Assembly: GCA_003520285.1 (NCBI GenBank)
Contig: DOVB01000230.1
Coordinates: forward strand, 1-5,465
Length of the DNA: 5,465 bases
DNA from: Halieaceae bacterium
GTDB taxonomy: Bacteria > Pseudomonadota > Gammaproteobacteria > Pseudomonadales > Halieaceae
Direction: 5' to 3'
Part shown: positions 1 to 5,465 of the stretch, piece after piece
Position numbering within the stretch: the stretch's first letter is position 1
Layout of the letters: each line of letters opens with the position of its first letter
Made by a program: the position numbers and the translations under genes
Notes under the pieces: model-generated
What the model saw: only the letters and a program-made list of their open reading frames with translations
What the model was told of the DNA's origin: nothing
Databases searched by the model: none

Positions 1-4
1 ATTT

Positions 5-44
5 ATGTAACAAAAAAGAGGAGAGCGCAGTCCTTTTGTTACAT
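5..44. repeat. Perfect 11-bp inverted repeat spanning the integrase start codon
   Basis: The arms ATGTAACAAAA (5-15) and TTTTGTTACAT (34-44) are exact reverse complements separated by 18 bases. The right arm includes the first two bases of the integrase ATG (43-45). The purine-rich stretch AGAGGAGAG (17-25), the only ribosome-binding-like sequence nearby, lies in the loop but about 17 bases from the ATG, which is further than usual. The repeat could be an operator for autoregulation, an integrase or excisionase binding dyad, or an mRNA hairpin that holds the start codon. The match is seen directly; the role is inferred. Confidence 0.7.
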
Positions 45-798
45 GCCAAAAGTTACTAAGCCACTGACTAATACAGAAATAAACAACGCACGAGGCAAAG
101 CTAAAGAATACAACTTAGCTGATGGCCTCGGTCTCGCGTTGCGTGTTCGACCGGGTGGAGACAAGTACTGGATATTCAATTACCAGCGTCCGATAACTAA
201 GGTCCGCGCCAACATAAGTCTGGGTATCTACCCCACAGTATCATTGTCCTCCGCAAGAGTGATTCGTTCTAAATACCGGGATCTATTAGCCCAGGGTATC
301 GATCCGAAATTTCAGCGCAAAGAACATCTGGCTGCGGAAAAAGCAGCAGCTGCGAACACGTTGCAAAAAGTGGCTGCAGATTGGCTGTGTGTGAAGAAGA
401 GCAAGGTTAGCAGTGATCATGCGGATGATATCTGGCACTCACTAGCCCTGCATATATTTCCTTACTTGGGACAGAGACCAATTAGCTCGATTACTGCCCC
501 TTCGGTTATTAGCGTGCTAAAACCGATAGAAGCCAAGGGTAGCTATGAGACCGTCAAACGGTTATGCCAACGGCTGAATGAGATCATGGTCTTTGCCGTT
601 AATACTGGAATCATCATTGATGCTAATCCTCTGTCTGGAATTAAAGACACCTTTATAGCACCGACTAAAAAGCATTTACCTACCTTACTACCTCATCAGC
701 TTGATGATCTGGTGAGACGAATCTATGGTGCATCAATTCGTTTTGACCTTTCCCCCGATATTAGAGCCATGACCACGATGAGTTTATGCGAGTTGTAA
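43..798 (+). pseudogene. Truncated P4-family tyrosine integrase (catalytic domain missing)
   Basis: This is the N-terminal part of a phage P4-type site-specific tyrosine recombinase, which inserts and excises genomic islands, usually at tRNA genes. The opening MPKVTKPLTNTEI, then DGLGLALRVRPGG and YWIFNYQRP (about residues 27-50) and ISLGIYPTVSLSSAR (about 58-72), is the typical DUF4102 arm-binding domain. Residues about 105-200 fit the helical core-binding domain. Family members are about 400 residues long; this one has 251 and stops in the linker before the catalytic domain, so the R-K-HxxR-Y residues are all absent. Reading the other frames between 780 and 873 gives nothing integrase-like, so the loss looks like a deletion rather than a single frameshift. 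The frame is open to the window edge, but the family N-terminus supports the ATG at 43. No tRNA gene is visible in the 42 bases upstream. It is presumably inactive as a recombinase, although a DNA-binding fragment could still be made. Confidence 0.88.
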
Positions 799-859
799 AG
801 GCACTGTTTATAGATTAGGTTTATTAAATGTATTTTTGGTAACTGTTAAATTAACACAC

Positions 860-867
860 AAGGAAAA
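860..867 (+). promoter_or_regulatory. Ribosome binding site of the S9 peptidase
   Basis: AAGGAAAA, with the AGGA core at 861-864, lies nine bases before the ATG at 874. This fixes the start and places the lipoprotein signal at the very N-terminus. Another ATG at 867 is in a different frame and too close to the site. Confidence 0.7.
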
Positions 868-873
868 TGTTCT

Positions 874-2826
874 ATGAAACGTCCAATGCTTCTTTTTGCG
901 GCTCTTGCAAGTTTGCTTACTGGATGTTCAGAAAAGCCCACCCAAGTGACAACGGCAATGTCTAAGCCTGATACTCAGGTGATTCATCATCAAACGTATG
1001 ACGCTGAAGCTTTTTTTCAGACAACTAGCTATTCATTAGGTAGCAGCTCAGGCTACGTGTTTTCAGTTGACAACGCCAAGATCCTCGCAACATCTGACAA
1101 CAGTGGTATTTTCAATGTTATGACGATCACCACCGATGGTGTGGTAACGCCAATGACTAACTCAGAAGCCGATGCACACTTTGCTGTATCGTTTTTCCCA
1201 AACGACGATCGTATTCTATTAAGCGCCGATCAGGGTGGAAATGAACTCACGCATATTTACGCACGTGAGCTGGATGGTAACTTGAAGGATTTAACTCCGA
1301 GCGAAAATACTACAGCAATGTTTGGCGGTTGGCGCAATGATGGTGAAGTCTTTTATATTTGGACGAATGAGCGTGATCCTGCAGCGTTTGATGCTTATGC
1401 ATACAACCCAAACGACTACAGCCGTGAACTGATATTCGAGAATCCCGGATTCGTACCCTCAACGATAAGCGCCGATGGTCGCTGGATTGCATTAGATCGG
1501 CCAATAACAAGCGCAAATTCTGACATATATGTGGTGTCATTAGACAGTGAGGACAAAGCGCCAAAGCTGATAACTGAGCATCAGGGCAATATTGCTTATG
1601 CCACATACGCTTTCAGTGCGGACAGCAAGCAGCTGATACTTGCGACCAACGAGTTTGGTGAGTTTAATCAAGCATGGACCTACGAATTGGAAACCGGCAA
1701 AAAAGCACTACTCATTGAAGCGGATTGGGATGTCTCCTATGTAGCCCACTCACCCAGTGGTCGCTATCAGGTTCACGCCCTAAATGTCGACGGTCTGACC
1801 GTTGCAACGTTGACGGATTTAACGACCGGTAAAGAAGTTGCGTTGCCGGGCGTGCCAGAGGGTGAATTGGGTCAAGTTCGCTTCTCTCGAGACGAGTCTC
1901 GTGTTGCGTTTGGGCTTAACACCGACACATCACCTTATAACCTTTATACGCTAGCGTTTGGTGAGAGTGCCTCACGTTTGACGGATGCGCTTAATCCTGA
2001 GATTGATGAAAAGCATTTGGTAACAGCGACGGTCGAGCGATTTGAAAGTTTCGATGGCGTAGTGATCCCCGGTATCATGTACAAACCTAAACAAGCGTCT
2101 AAAGATACCCCGGTTCCCGCAGTGGTCTTCGTACATGGGGGGCCAGGTGGCCAATCAACCCGTGGGTATAGTGCGCTGATCCAGCATTTGGTTAACAACG
2201 GTTATGGGGTTTATGCAGCAAACAATCGTGGTTCTTCTGGTTATGGTAAGACATTCTTTCATATGGATGATAAGCGCCATGGTGAGGAAGATCTCAAAGA
2301 TATTGTTGCTGCGGGTGACTATCTACGCGGTCTAGATTGGGTCAATCCGCAACAAGTTGGTGTTATGGGCGGATCCTATGGCGGCTACATCACAGCGGCA
2401 GCATTAACGTTTCATCCTCAAGCCTTTGAAGTTGGTGTGAACATTTTTGGGGTTACCAATTGGGTGCGAACTTTAGAGAGTATTCCACCGTGGTGGGGAG
2501 CGTTCCGTGATGCTTTGTATGATGAGATGGGCGATCCCGCAACTGACGCCGAACGTCATCGCGCGATTTCACCACTGTTTCATGCTAAGAAAATTGTCAA
2601 GCCCATGCTTGTTGTGCAGGGCGCTAACGATCCGCGTGTATTACAAATCGAAAGTGATGAGCTGGTTGAAGCTGTGCGAAGTAATGGTGTGCCGGTTGAA
2701 TATGTAGTGTTTGATGATGAGGGTCACGGTTTCTTGCGTCGTGAAAACCGTATTACAGCTTCTAAGGCTTATGTTGATTTTCTAGATAAATTTTTGAAAG
2801 GAAGTGAATCCGCACCAAAAATCTGA
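874..2826 (+). CDS. S9-family prolyl oligopeptidase-like lipoprotein (acylaminoacyl-/dipeptidyl-peptidase type)
   Basis: A 650-residue serine peptidase expected to trim oligopeptides at the cell envelope. The N-terminus is a lipoprotein signal: basic MKRP, a hydrophobic stretch, then the lipobox LTGC with Cys18. Ser at +2 rather than Asp predicts sorting to the outer membrane. Residues about 45-380 contain repeated WD/PD40-like strands (for example SGYVFSVDNAKILA, VRFSRDESRVAF), fitting the S9 beta-propeller that gates substrate size. Residues about 385-645 are the alpha/beta-hydrolase domain, with oxyanion-region HGGPGG (421-426), NNRGSSGYG (450-458), nucleophile Ser501 in GGSYGGY, Asp586 in GANDPRV and His618 in DEGHGF. 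Length and motifs are complete, so it should be active. AGGA at 861-864 gives a good ribosome site for the ATG at 874. The 75-bp AT-rich gap upstream probably carries the promoter; TTTATA (807-812) with TATTTT (831-836) is only a weak candidate. Exact substrate specificity cannot be read from the sequence. Confidence 0.95.
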   Translation: MKRPMLLFAALASLLTGCSEKPTQVTTAMSKPDTQVIHHQTYDAEAFFQTTSYSLGSSSGYVFSVDNAKILATSDNSGIFNVMTITTDGVVTPMTNSEADAHFAVSFFPNDDRILLSADQGGNELTHIYARELDGNLKDLTPSENTTAMFGGWRNDGEVFYIWTNERDPAAFDAYAYNPNDYSRELIFENPGFVPSTISADGRWIALDRPITSANSDIYVVSLDSEDKAPKLITEHQGNIAYATYAFSADSKQLILATNEFGEFNQAWTYELETGKKALLIEADWDVSYVAHSPSGRYQVHALNVDGLTVATLTDLTTGKEVALPGVPEGELGQVRFSRDESRVAFGLNTDTSPYNLYTLAFGESASRLTDALNPEIDEKHLVTATVERFESFDGVVIPGIMYKPKQASKDTPVPAVVFVHGGPGGQSTRGYSALIQHLVNNGYGVYAANNRGSSGYGKTFFHMDDKRHGEEDLKDIVAAGDYLRGLDWVNPQQVGVMGGSYGGYITAAALTFHPQAFEVGVNIFGVTNWVRTLESIPPWWGAFRDALYDEMGDPATDAERHRAISPLFHAKKIVKPMLVVQGANDPRVLQIESDELVEAVRSNGVPVEYVVFDDEGHGFLRRENRITASKAYVDFLDKFLKGSESAPKI

Positions 2827-2828
2827 TA

Positions 2829-3062
2829 ATGGTGGCATTGAATACCAGAAGGCAGACAGCGACCGGCAACTATGGGGCGCACGATATTACCCGTGACGAG
2901 TTGCGCCAGTGGTTTGTCGATAACGGATATGTGGAGCTTGACGGAGGTAAGTTTCCCAAAGGAGAGCGCGATGCAATCAACAAAGCAATAAAGTCGCTAG
3001 TGGACAGCCGCTGGCTGGAAGGCAATTCAGAAACTATCCGCATGGTGATGGAAAATACATGA
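2829..3062 (+). CDS. Small protein of unknown function, possible winged-helix fragment
   Basis: A 77-residue soluble, charged protein that I do not recognise with confidence. Its ATG lies two bases after the peptidase stop, so it is probably co-transcribed. There is no good ribosome site next to it: AAAGGA at 2797-2802 is over 25 bases away, suggesting translational coupling or weak translation. No signal peptide or membrane segment is visible. Residues about 20-75 (DITRDELRQWFVDNGYVEL, a GKFPKGERDAINKAIKSLVDS helix, then WLEGNSETIRMV) look like two helices plus a beta wing. Similar C-terminal winged-helix modules end the primase, helicase or AAA-ATPase proteins of mobile elements. It may therefore be the tail of a lost replication protein, which would fit the repeat array that follows and the broken integrase upstream. 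This is inference from pattern only. The unbroken frame and protein-like composition support real or recently real coding. Confidence 0.55.
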   Translation: MVALNTRRQTATGNYGAHDITRDELRQWFVDNGYVELDGGKFPKGERDAINKAIKSLVDSRWLEGNSETIRMVMENT

Positions 3063-3087
3063 TGATTACTCGATCCAAGAGAGAGGA

Positions 3088-3278
3088 TGATTCACTGATT
3101 CCACTCTTTAGAGTGGAGTGGAATCGCATCAGGGGCGCATCAATACTGAATCATTAACTGAATCAGGCTGCAGCCTTTATGGTGCAAGGGTTTGTGGGTG
3201 ATTCGGTAATATAGGTGAATCACAACTGAATCACTGCGCTAAATCAGAGGTGAATCACTAACTGAATCAGATAAATCA
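3088..3278. repeat. Iteron-like cluster of TGAATCA heptamers
   Basis: Exact forward copies of TGAATCA start at 3147, 3159, 3216, 3227, 3251 and 3263, and an exact reverse copy (TGATTCA) lies at 3088-3094. One-mismatch copies are TAAATCA at 3240 and 3272, and reverse forms TGATTCC at 3096 and TGATTCG at 3199. In the right half, successive starts 3216, 3227, 3240, 3251, 3263 and 3272 are 11, 13, 11, 12 and 9 bases apart, close to one helical turn, so a protein could sit on one face of the DNA. The exact copies fall in three pairs spaced 12, 11 and 12. An AT-rich patch follows on the right. This architecture resembles plasmid or satellite iterons, or a multi-site operator. The repeats and spacing are seen directly; the function is inferred. 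Confidence 0.75.
3097..3125. repeat. Inverted repeat with two alternative pairings
   Basis: GATTCCACTC (3097-3106) and GAGTGGAATC (3116-3125) are perfect 10-bp arms around a 9-base centre. The left arm can instead pair with an inner copy: CCACTC (3101-3106) with GAGTGG (3111-3116), leaving a TTTA loop. The two pairings exclude each other because the right side holds an overlapping GAGTG duplication. No T-run follows, so it is not an ordinary intrinsic terminator, although it lies only 35 bases after the small gene's stop. Confidence 0.7.
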
Positions 3279-3428
3279 GATATTTTTGTCTGAAACCAAA
3301 AAAGCAACATCACCGCTGGCAGCAGAGAGGCAGGGCAACTCGTCTTGCGCAGCAAGGTGAACGCAAAGCTTATAAAACACAATCGAGATTGATGCGCAGC
3401 TAATAGAGGTTCTTCGCAAGAACACTGT

Positions 3429-3456
3429 TGATCTAATTCCATACAGACCTCGTATC
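3429..3456 (+). promoter_or_regulatory. Candidate ECF-sigma (RpoE/ChrR-type) promoter for the fasciclin gene
   Basis: TGATCT at 3429-3434 and CGTATC at 3451-3456, 16 bases apart, resemble the TGATC...CGTA elements of group ECF11 sigma factors, the RpoE/ChrR system that responds to singlet oxygen. The spacing puts the transcript start near 3462 and leaves a leader of about 40 bases. A fasciclin-domain gene is, to my recollection, among the RpoE targets of Rhodobacter sphaeroides, which supports the call. No sigma or anti-sigma gene is in the window. The match rests on two short elements, so it is a candidate only. Confidence 0.45.
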
Positions 3457-3492
3457 TCTCTCTAGGAAAGGGACTTCATCCCTGACCGCACC

Positions 3493-3498
3493 AGAGGA
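3493..3498 (+). promoter_or_regulatory. Ribosome binding site that decides the fasciclin start
   Basis: AGAGGA ends seven bases before the ATG at 3506 but only one base before the upstream in-frame ATG at 3500. Normal spacing therefore favours 3506, giving a protein that begins MFKRL, a standard signal-peptide N-terminus. Confidence 0.65.
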
Positions 3499-3505
3499 AA
3501 TGATC

Positions 3506-4006
3506 ATGTTCAAAAGATTAATCGCAATATTACCAATTATCGCTACCAGCTTATTGATAGCGATGCCCACAGCTCACGCAGACCATCATGGTATGAAGAA
3601 AGATATCGTCGATGTCGCTGCAGAAAACGGATCGTTTGGAACACTTGTTGCCGCGGTTCAAGCAGGTGGTCTGGTTGATACGCTCAAGAGTGAAGGACCC
3701 TTTACTGTTTTCGCGCCAACAGATGAAGCCTTTGCAAAACTGCCTGAGGGCACCGTTGAAATGCTGTTAAAGCCAGAAAATAAAGACAAGCTTGTGGCTG
3801 TGCTCACGTATCACGTAGTCGCTGGTAAAGTGACCGCGGCAGACGTGGTTAAACTGGACAGTGCGACTACAGTACAAGGACAAGCTGTGACAGTAAAATC
3901 TAACTACGGTGCTGTTATGATCAATGATGCCAAAGTAGTAATGGCTGATGTGGCCGCCAGCAATGGTGTCATTCACGTGATCGACAAAGTCTTACTACCA
4001 AAGTAA
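3506..4006 (+). CDS. Secreted fasciclin (FAS1) domain protein
   Basis: A 166-residue exported protein with one FAS1 domain, a fold found in secreted and surface proteins linked to adhesion and, in some bacteria, to oxidative or photo-oxidative stress; its biochemical activity is unknown. Residues 1-25 form a Sec signal peptide (basic MFKR, hydrophobic core, cleavage probably after AHA, before DHHG). The domain fills residues about 31-166: the H1 motif GPFTVFAPTDEAF (64-76), the central Tyr102-His103 pair in LTYHVV, and the H2 motif ASNGVIHVIDKVLLP (151-165). No membrane anchor or sortase signal follows, so the mature protein is likely periplasmic or released. It is a single-gene unit: a candidate ECF promoter lies upstream and a strong terminator downstream. 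A small dyad AGGGA-CTTCA-TCCCT (3469-3483) lies in the leader. Length is normal for bacterial single-FAS1 proteins. Confidence 0.94.
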   Translation: MFKRLIAILPIIATSLLIAMPTAHADHHGMKKDIVDVAAENGSFGTLVAAVQAGGLVDTLKSEGPFTVFAPTDEAFAKLPEGTVEMLLKPENKDKLVAVLTYHVVAGKVTAADVVKLDSATTVQGQAVTVKSNYGAVMINDAKVVMADVAASNGVIHVIDKVLLPK

Positions 4007-4039
4007 TAAATGTCCGCTGACCTTTACTAGACAGCCGAG

Positions 4040-4063
4040 AGCCACCCCTGCGGTGGCTTTTTT
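4040..4063 (+). terminator. Intrinsic terminator after the fasciclin gene
   Basis: The perfect 7-bp stem AGCCACC (4040-4046) and GGTGGCT (4052-4058), with loop CCTGC, is followed at once by TTTTT (4059-4063). It lies 34 bases after the fasciclin stop and separates that gene from the hydrolase gene. Confidence 0.93.
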
Positions 4064-4098
4064 ATGGGTCCAGATCTGCAAAGACCGAGCCCACGCTG

Positions 4099-4128
4099 TT
4101 GTCATCGACCCCACCCAAAAGATATCCT
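4099..4128 (+). promoter_or_regulatory. Candidate sigma-70 promoter for the alpha/beta hydrolase
   Basis: TTGTCA (4099-4104) matches the -35 consensus at five of six positions. TATCCT (4123-4128), 18 bases on, matches the -10 at four of six. It would start transcription near 4135, about 28 bases before the ATG at 4163. A promoter is expected here because the terminator at 4040-4063 cuts off the upstream unit. Confidence 0.35.
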
Positions 4129-4162
4129 TAGCCTCCCAATCGGCGATTTCCAGAGGGCTAAA

Positions 4163-5215
4163 ATGTTGCAATGGCTTCTAACCGCTCTGACAATTTTCGT
4201 TGCCTCAGCTCTTGTTGTCTCGTTCGCAGTTACGCGGGATGGCAAAGTAATCACCCCAGTTGGCGAAGGAACCATCACAATTGGGAACAAAACTTTTGAA
4301 GCGTTTCCGCTTCCCGATTACGCTGCCGCCTTCATTAACGATGAGTATAAAAGCTACCTCGTTGAAGTCGAGTCGGGCATCAAGGTTCACATTCTTGAGG
4401 TAGGAACCGGGTATCCTATTTACATGCAGCACGGTAATCCGACCTCTGGCTTCCTATACCGTAAAGTCGCTGAGCATCTTCCGACCGATCGCTTCCGCAT
4501 CATTATGCCAACCATGGTAGGCCTTGGATTTTCATCGAAGGTTCCTGTAGCAGACCATACTGTTGAAAATCACAATCGCTGGCTGAACACGGCACTGAGC
4601 GAACTCGCACTGGACAAGCTGATCTATGTGGGACAGGACTGGGGAGGCATCATTGGAGTCGGCGCTCTCTCGCTGTCGCCTGAATTGATTGAAGGCATTG
4701 TCATCATGAATACAGCGATCTATGCCCCGACAGAAAAAATGCAGCTTTCTCGCCTACACGACCTTGTCAGAACGCCCATTGTCGGAGAATTACTGATCGA
4801 GGTTCTCAGTTCATCGTTTAATGGAATGGACAGAGTTCAAGGTGATCCGAAGTCGATAGAGCAGCCAGTCAAAGACTTATATGGGCGTCCAGTGCTTGAG
4901 AGCGGTAATCAGAAGGCACCCCTTGCATTAATGCGGATGGTGCCTCACAGCCCTGATCACCCGAGCACAGAGTCGATGGCAAAGCTAGTGACCTTTGTCC
5001 GTGGACTTGATGTGCCGACCGAGATTGTCTGGGGTATGAACGATCCAATTATTGGTAGAGCACTCCCCGCGATGCAGGCACATTTTCCAAACGCCAGGGT
5101 CACACAGACAGACGCCGGACACTTCCTGCAAGAAGAAGTGCCAGACGTGATCGCGGCGGCGCTGATGCGGGTTTACGATGAACTGCAAGCTTTGCAGGCG
5201 CCAATCGAGAACTGA
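4163..5215 (+). CDS. Membrane-anchored alpha/beta hydrolase, haloalkane dehalogenase-like
   Basis: A 350-residue alpha/beta hydrolase. Residues about 5-23 form one hydrophobic segment, an uncleaved anchor or signal, so the enzyme probably faces the periplasm. The dehalogenase-style motifs are HGNPTS (90-95), nucleophile Asp159 in GQDWGG, Asp294 in WGMNDP after strand 7, and His320 in DAGHF. Asn92 and Trp160 sit where haloalkane dehalogenases bind halide. Asn183 (VIMNTA) occupies the strand-6 position that is the catalytic Glu in LinB-type enzymes, and the cap region (about 187-265) has no Trp, unlike DhlA. The Asp-His-Asp plus Asn-Trp set fits the HLD-III subfamily best. Epoxide hydrolase is the main alternative, but HGNP rather than HGFP argues against it. 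AGAGGG (4152-4157) is five bases before this ATG. An in-frame ATG at 4064 is rejected because it abuts the terminator and would add a charged leader ahead of the membrane segment. The stop lies four bases from the convergent Rid gene. The natural substrate is unknown. Confidence 0.85.
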   Translation: MLQWLLTALTIFVASALVVSFAVTRDGKVITPVGEGTITIGNKTFEAFPLPDYAAAFINDEYKSYLVEVESGIKVHILEVGTGYPIYMQHGNPTSGFLYRKVAEHLPTDRFRIIMPTMVGLGFSSKVPVADHTVENHNRWLNTALSELALDKLIYVGQDWGGIIGVGALSLSPELIEGIVIMNTAIYAPTEKMQLSRLHDLVRTPIVGELLIEVLSSSFNGMDRVQGDPKSIEQPVKDLYGRPVLESGNQKAPLALMRMVPHSPDHPSTESMAKLVTFVRGLDVPTEIVWGMNDPIIGRALPAMQAHFPNARVTQTDAGHFLQEEVPDVIAAALMRVYDELQALQAPIEN

Positions 5216-5219
5216 TCTG

Positions 5220-5465
5220 TTACCGCTCGTTATTGAGTCTGGCAGTCACCTCGATTTCCAGCTTCATGGCATCATTCAGAAGCCCTGCAACAAACACAGT
5301 AGCAGCGGGTTTAGCCACGCCTAAATACTTGTTAAACACAGGCCAGCAGGGCTCAAAGTCGTCGCGATTGGGATAAATGTAGTGCACACGCACCACATTA
5401 TCGATGCTGCTTCCCGCCTCGATAAGCACTTTCTCGATCGTTTTAAAGCATTGCTCAGCTTGCTC
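5220..5465 (-). CDS. Rid (YjgF/YER057c/UK114) family protein, C-terminal part
   Basis: The last 81 residues of a small trimeric Rid-fold protein; the N-terminus lies beyond the window. The frame is open to the edge, so the GTG at 5429 is an internal Val, not the start. Typical features are the helix EQAEQCFKTIEKVLIEAG, then VVRVHYIYPNRDDF, PAATVFVAGLL and the closing strand MKLEIEVTARL. Rid1 proteins such as E. coli RidA deaminate enamine/imine intermediates using Arg105 in the VARLP motif. Here the aligned stretch reads VAGLL with no arginine, so this belongs with the Rid subfamilies for which that activity is not expected; its reaction is unknown. It converges on the hydrolase with a four-base gap and no visible terminator between the two, so the transcripts may overlap at their 3' ends. 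Confidence 0.85.
   Translation of the reverse strand, partial: EQAEQCFKTIEKVLIEAGSSIDNVVRVHYIYPNRDDFEPCWPVFNKYLGVAKPAATVFVAGLLNDAMKLEIEVTARLNNER

Larger units (their letters stand above)
3063..3505. other. Gene-free 443-bp region with repeats, dyads and a promoter
   Basis: No convincing gene lies here on either strand. In order it holds a two-register inverted repeat (3097-3125), a TGAATCA repeat cluster (3088-3278), a 12-bp palindrome AGGCTGCAGCCT (3165-3176), an AT-rich patch (3270-3300), three small dyads and a candidate ECF-type promoter for the fasciclin gene (3429-3456). The dyads are CTTGC-GCA-GCAAG (3344-3356), CAATC-GA-GATTG (3380-3391) and GTTCTT-CGC-AAGAAC (3409-3423). The last ends five bases before the -35 element, so it could be an operator. 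A reverse-strand open frame at 3239-3442 mostly translates the repeats and has no recognisable domain. Confidence 0.7.

Noticed and set aside
1310..1606. Reverse-strand open frame inside the S9 peptidase, with a similar one at 1944-2198.
   Set aside because: The plus-strand protein is a complete, motif-rich peptidase; the reverse products have no family features.
3097..3125. Intrinsic terminator for the peptidase unit.
   Set aside because: The hairpin is followed by GCATCAGGGG with no T-run.
3147..3269. ArgR-type operator boxes, suggested by the TGAAT core.
   Set aside because: ArgR boxes are inverted (TGAAT...ATTCA) at fixed spacing, whereas these are mainly direct repeats with an invariant CA extension.
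3088..3278. CRISPR array.
   Set aside because: The repeat unit is only 7 bases with 2-5 bases between neighbours and copies in both orientations; there are no spacers of CRISPR length and no cas genes.
3239..3442. Reverse-strand open frame of 67 codons.
   Set aside because: It reads through the heptamer cluster, giving a Ser/Asp-repetitive end, has no recognisable domain, and lies across regulatory sequence.
3500..3505. ATG at 3500 as the fasciclin start.
   Set aside because: It is only one base after the AGAGGA ribosome site, too close for initiation; the ATG at 3506 has normal spacing.
4064..4162. An upstream in-frame ATG (4064) would lengthen the hydrolase by 33 residues.
   Set aside because: It touches the T-run of the intrinsic terminator, has no ribosome site, and would put a charged, Pro/Cys/His-rich leader ahead of the membrane segment. 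AGAGGG supports 4163.

Overview
The window looks like a chromosomal stretch from a gammaproteobacterium, probably marine or Alteromonadales-like. Base composition is moderate, the integrase is of the P4 type common in enterobacteria and vibrios, and there is an outer-membrane lipoprotein S9 peptidase and an exported single-domain fasciclin protein. The assignment is an impression from protein style, not from a marker gene.

Layout. (1) 1-798: a P4-family tyrosine integrase that keeps its arm-binding and core-binding domains but stops before the catalytic domain. A perfect 11-bp inverted repeat overlaps its start codon. (2) 874-2826: a complete S9-family serine peptidase made as a lipoprotein. 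(3) 2829-3062: a 77-residue protein of unknown function, two bases after the peptidase stop, with a possible winged-helix look. (4) 3063-3505: a 443-bp gene-free region. It holds a two-register inverted repeat, then a cluster of TGAATCA heptamers at roughly helical-turn spacing, then small dyads and a candidate ECF-sigma promoter. (5) 3506-4006: a secreted fasciclin (FAS1) protein closed by a clear intrinsic terminator. (6) 4163-5215: a membrane-anchored alpha/beta hydrolase with a haloalkane-dehalogenase-like catalytic set. (7) 5220-5465, minus strand: the C-terminal part of a Rid-family protein lacking the Rid1-type arginine, running off the window.

How the parts fit. The broken integrase, the small protein and the iteron-like array can be read as remnants of an integrated element around the peptidase gene; this is inference. 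The fasciclin and hydrolase genes look like separate transcription units. The fasciclin promoter resembles the RpoE/ChrR (singlet-oxygen) type, which would suit a periplasmic or envelope stress role. The most unusual feature is the repeat cluster at 3088-3278, which no gene in the window explains.
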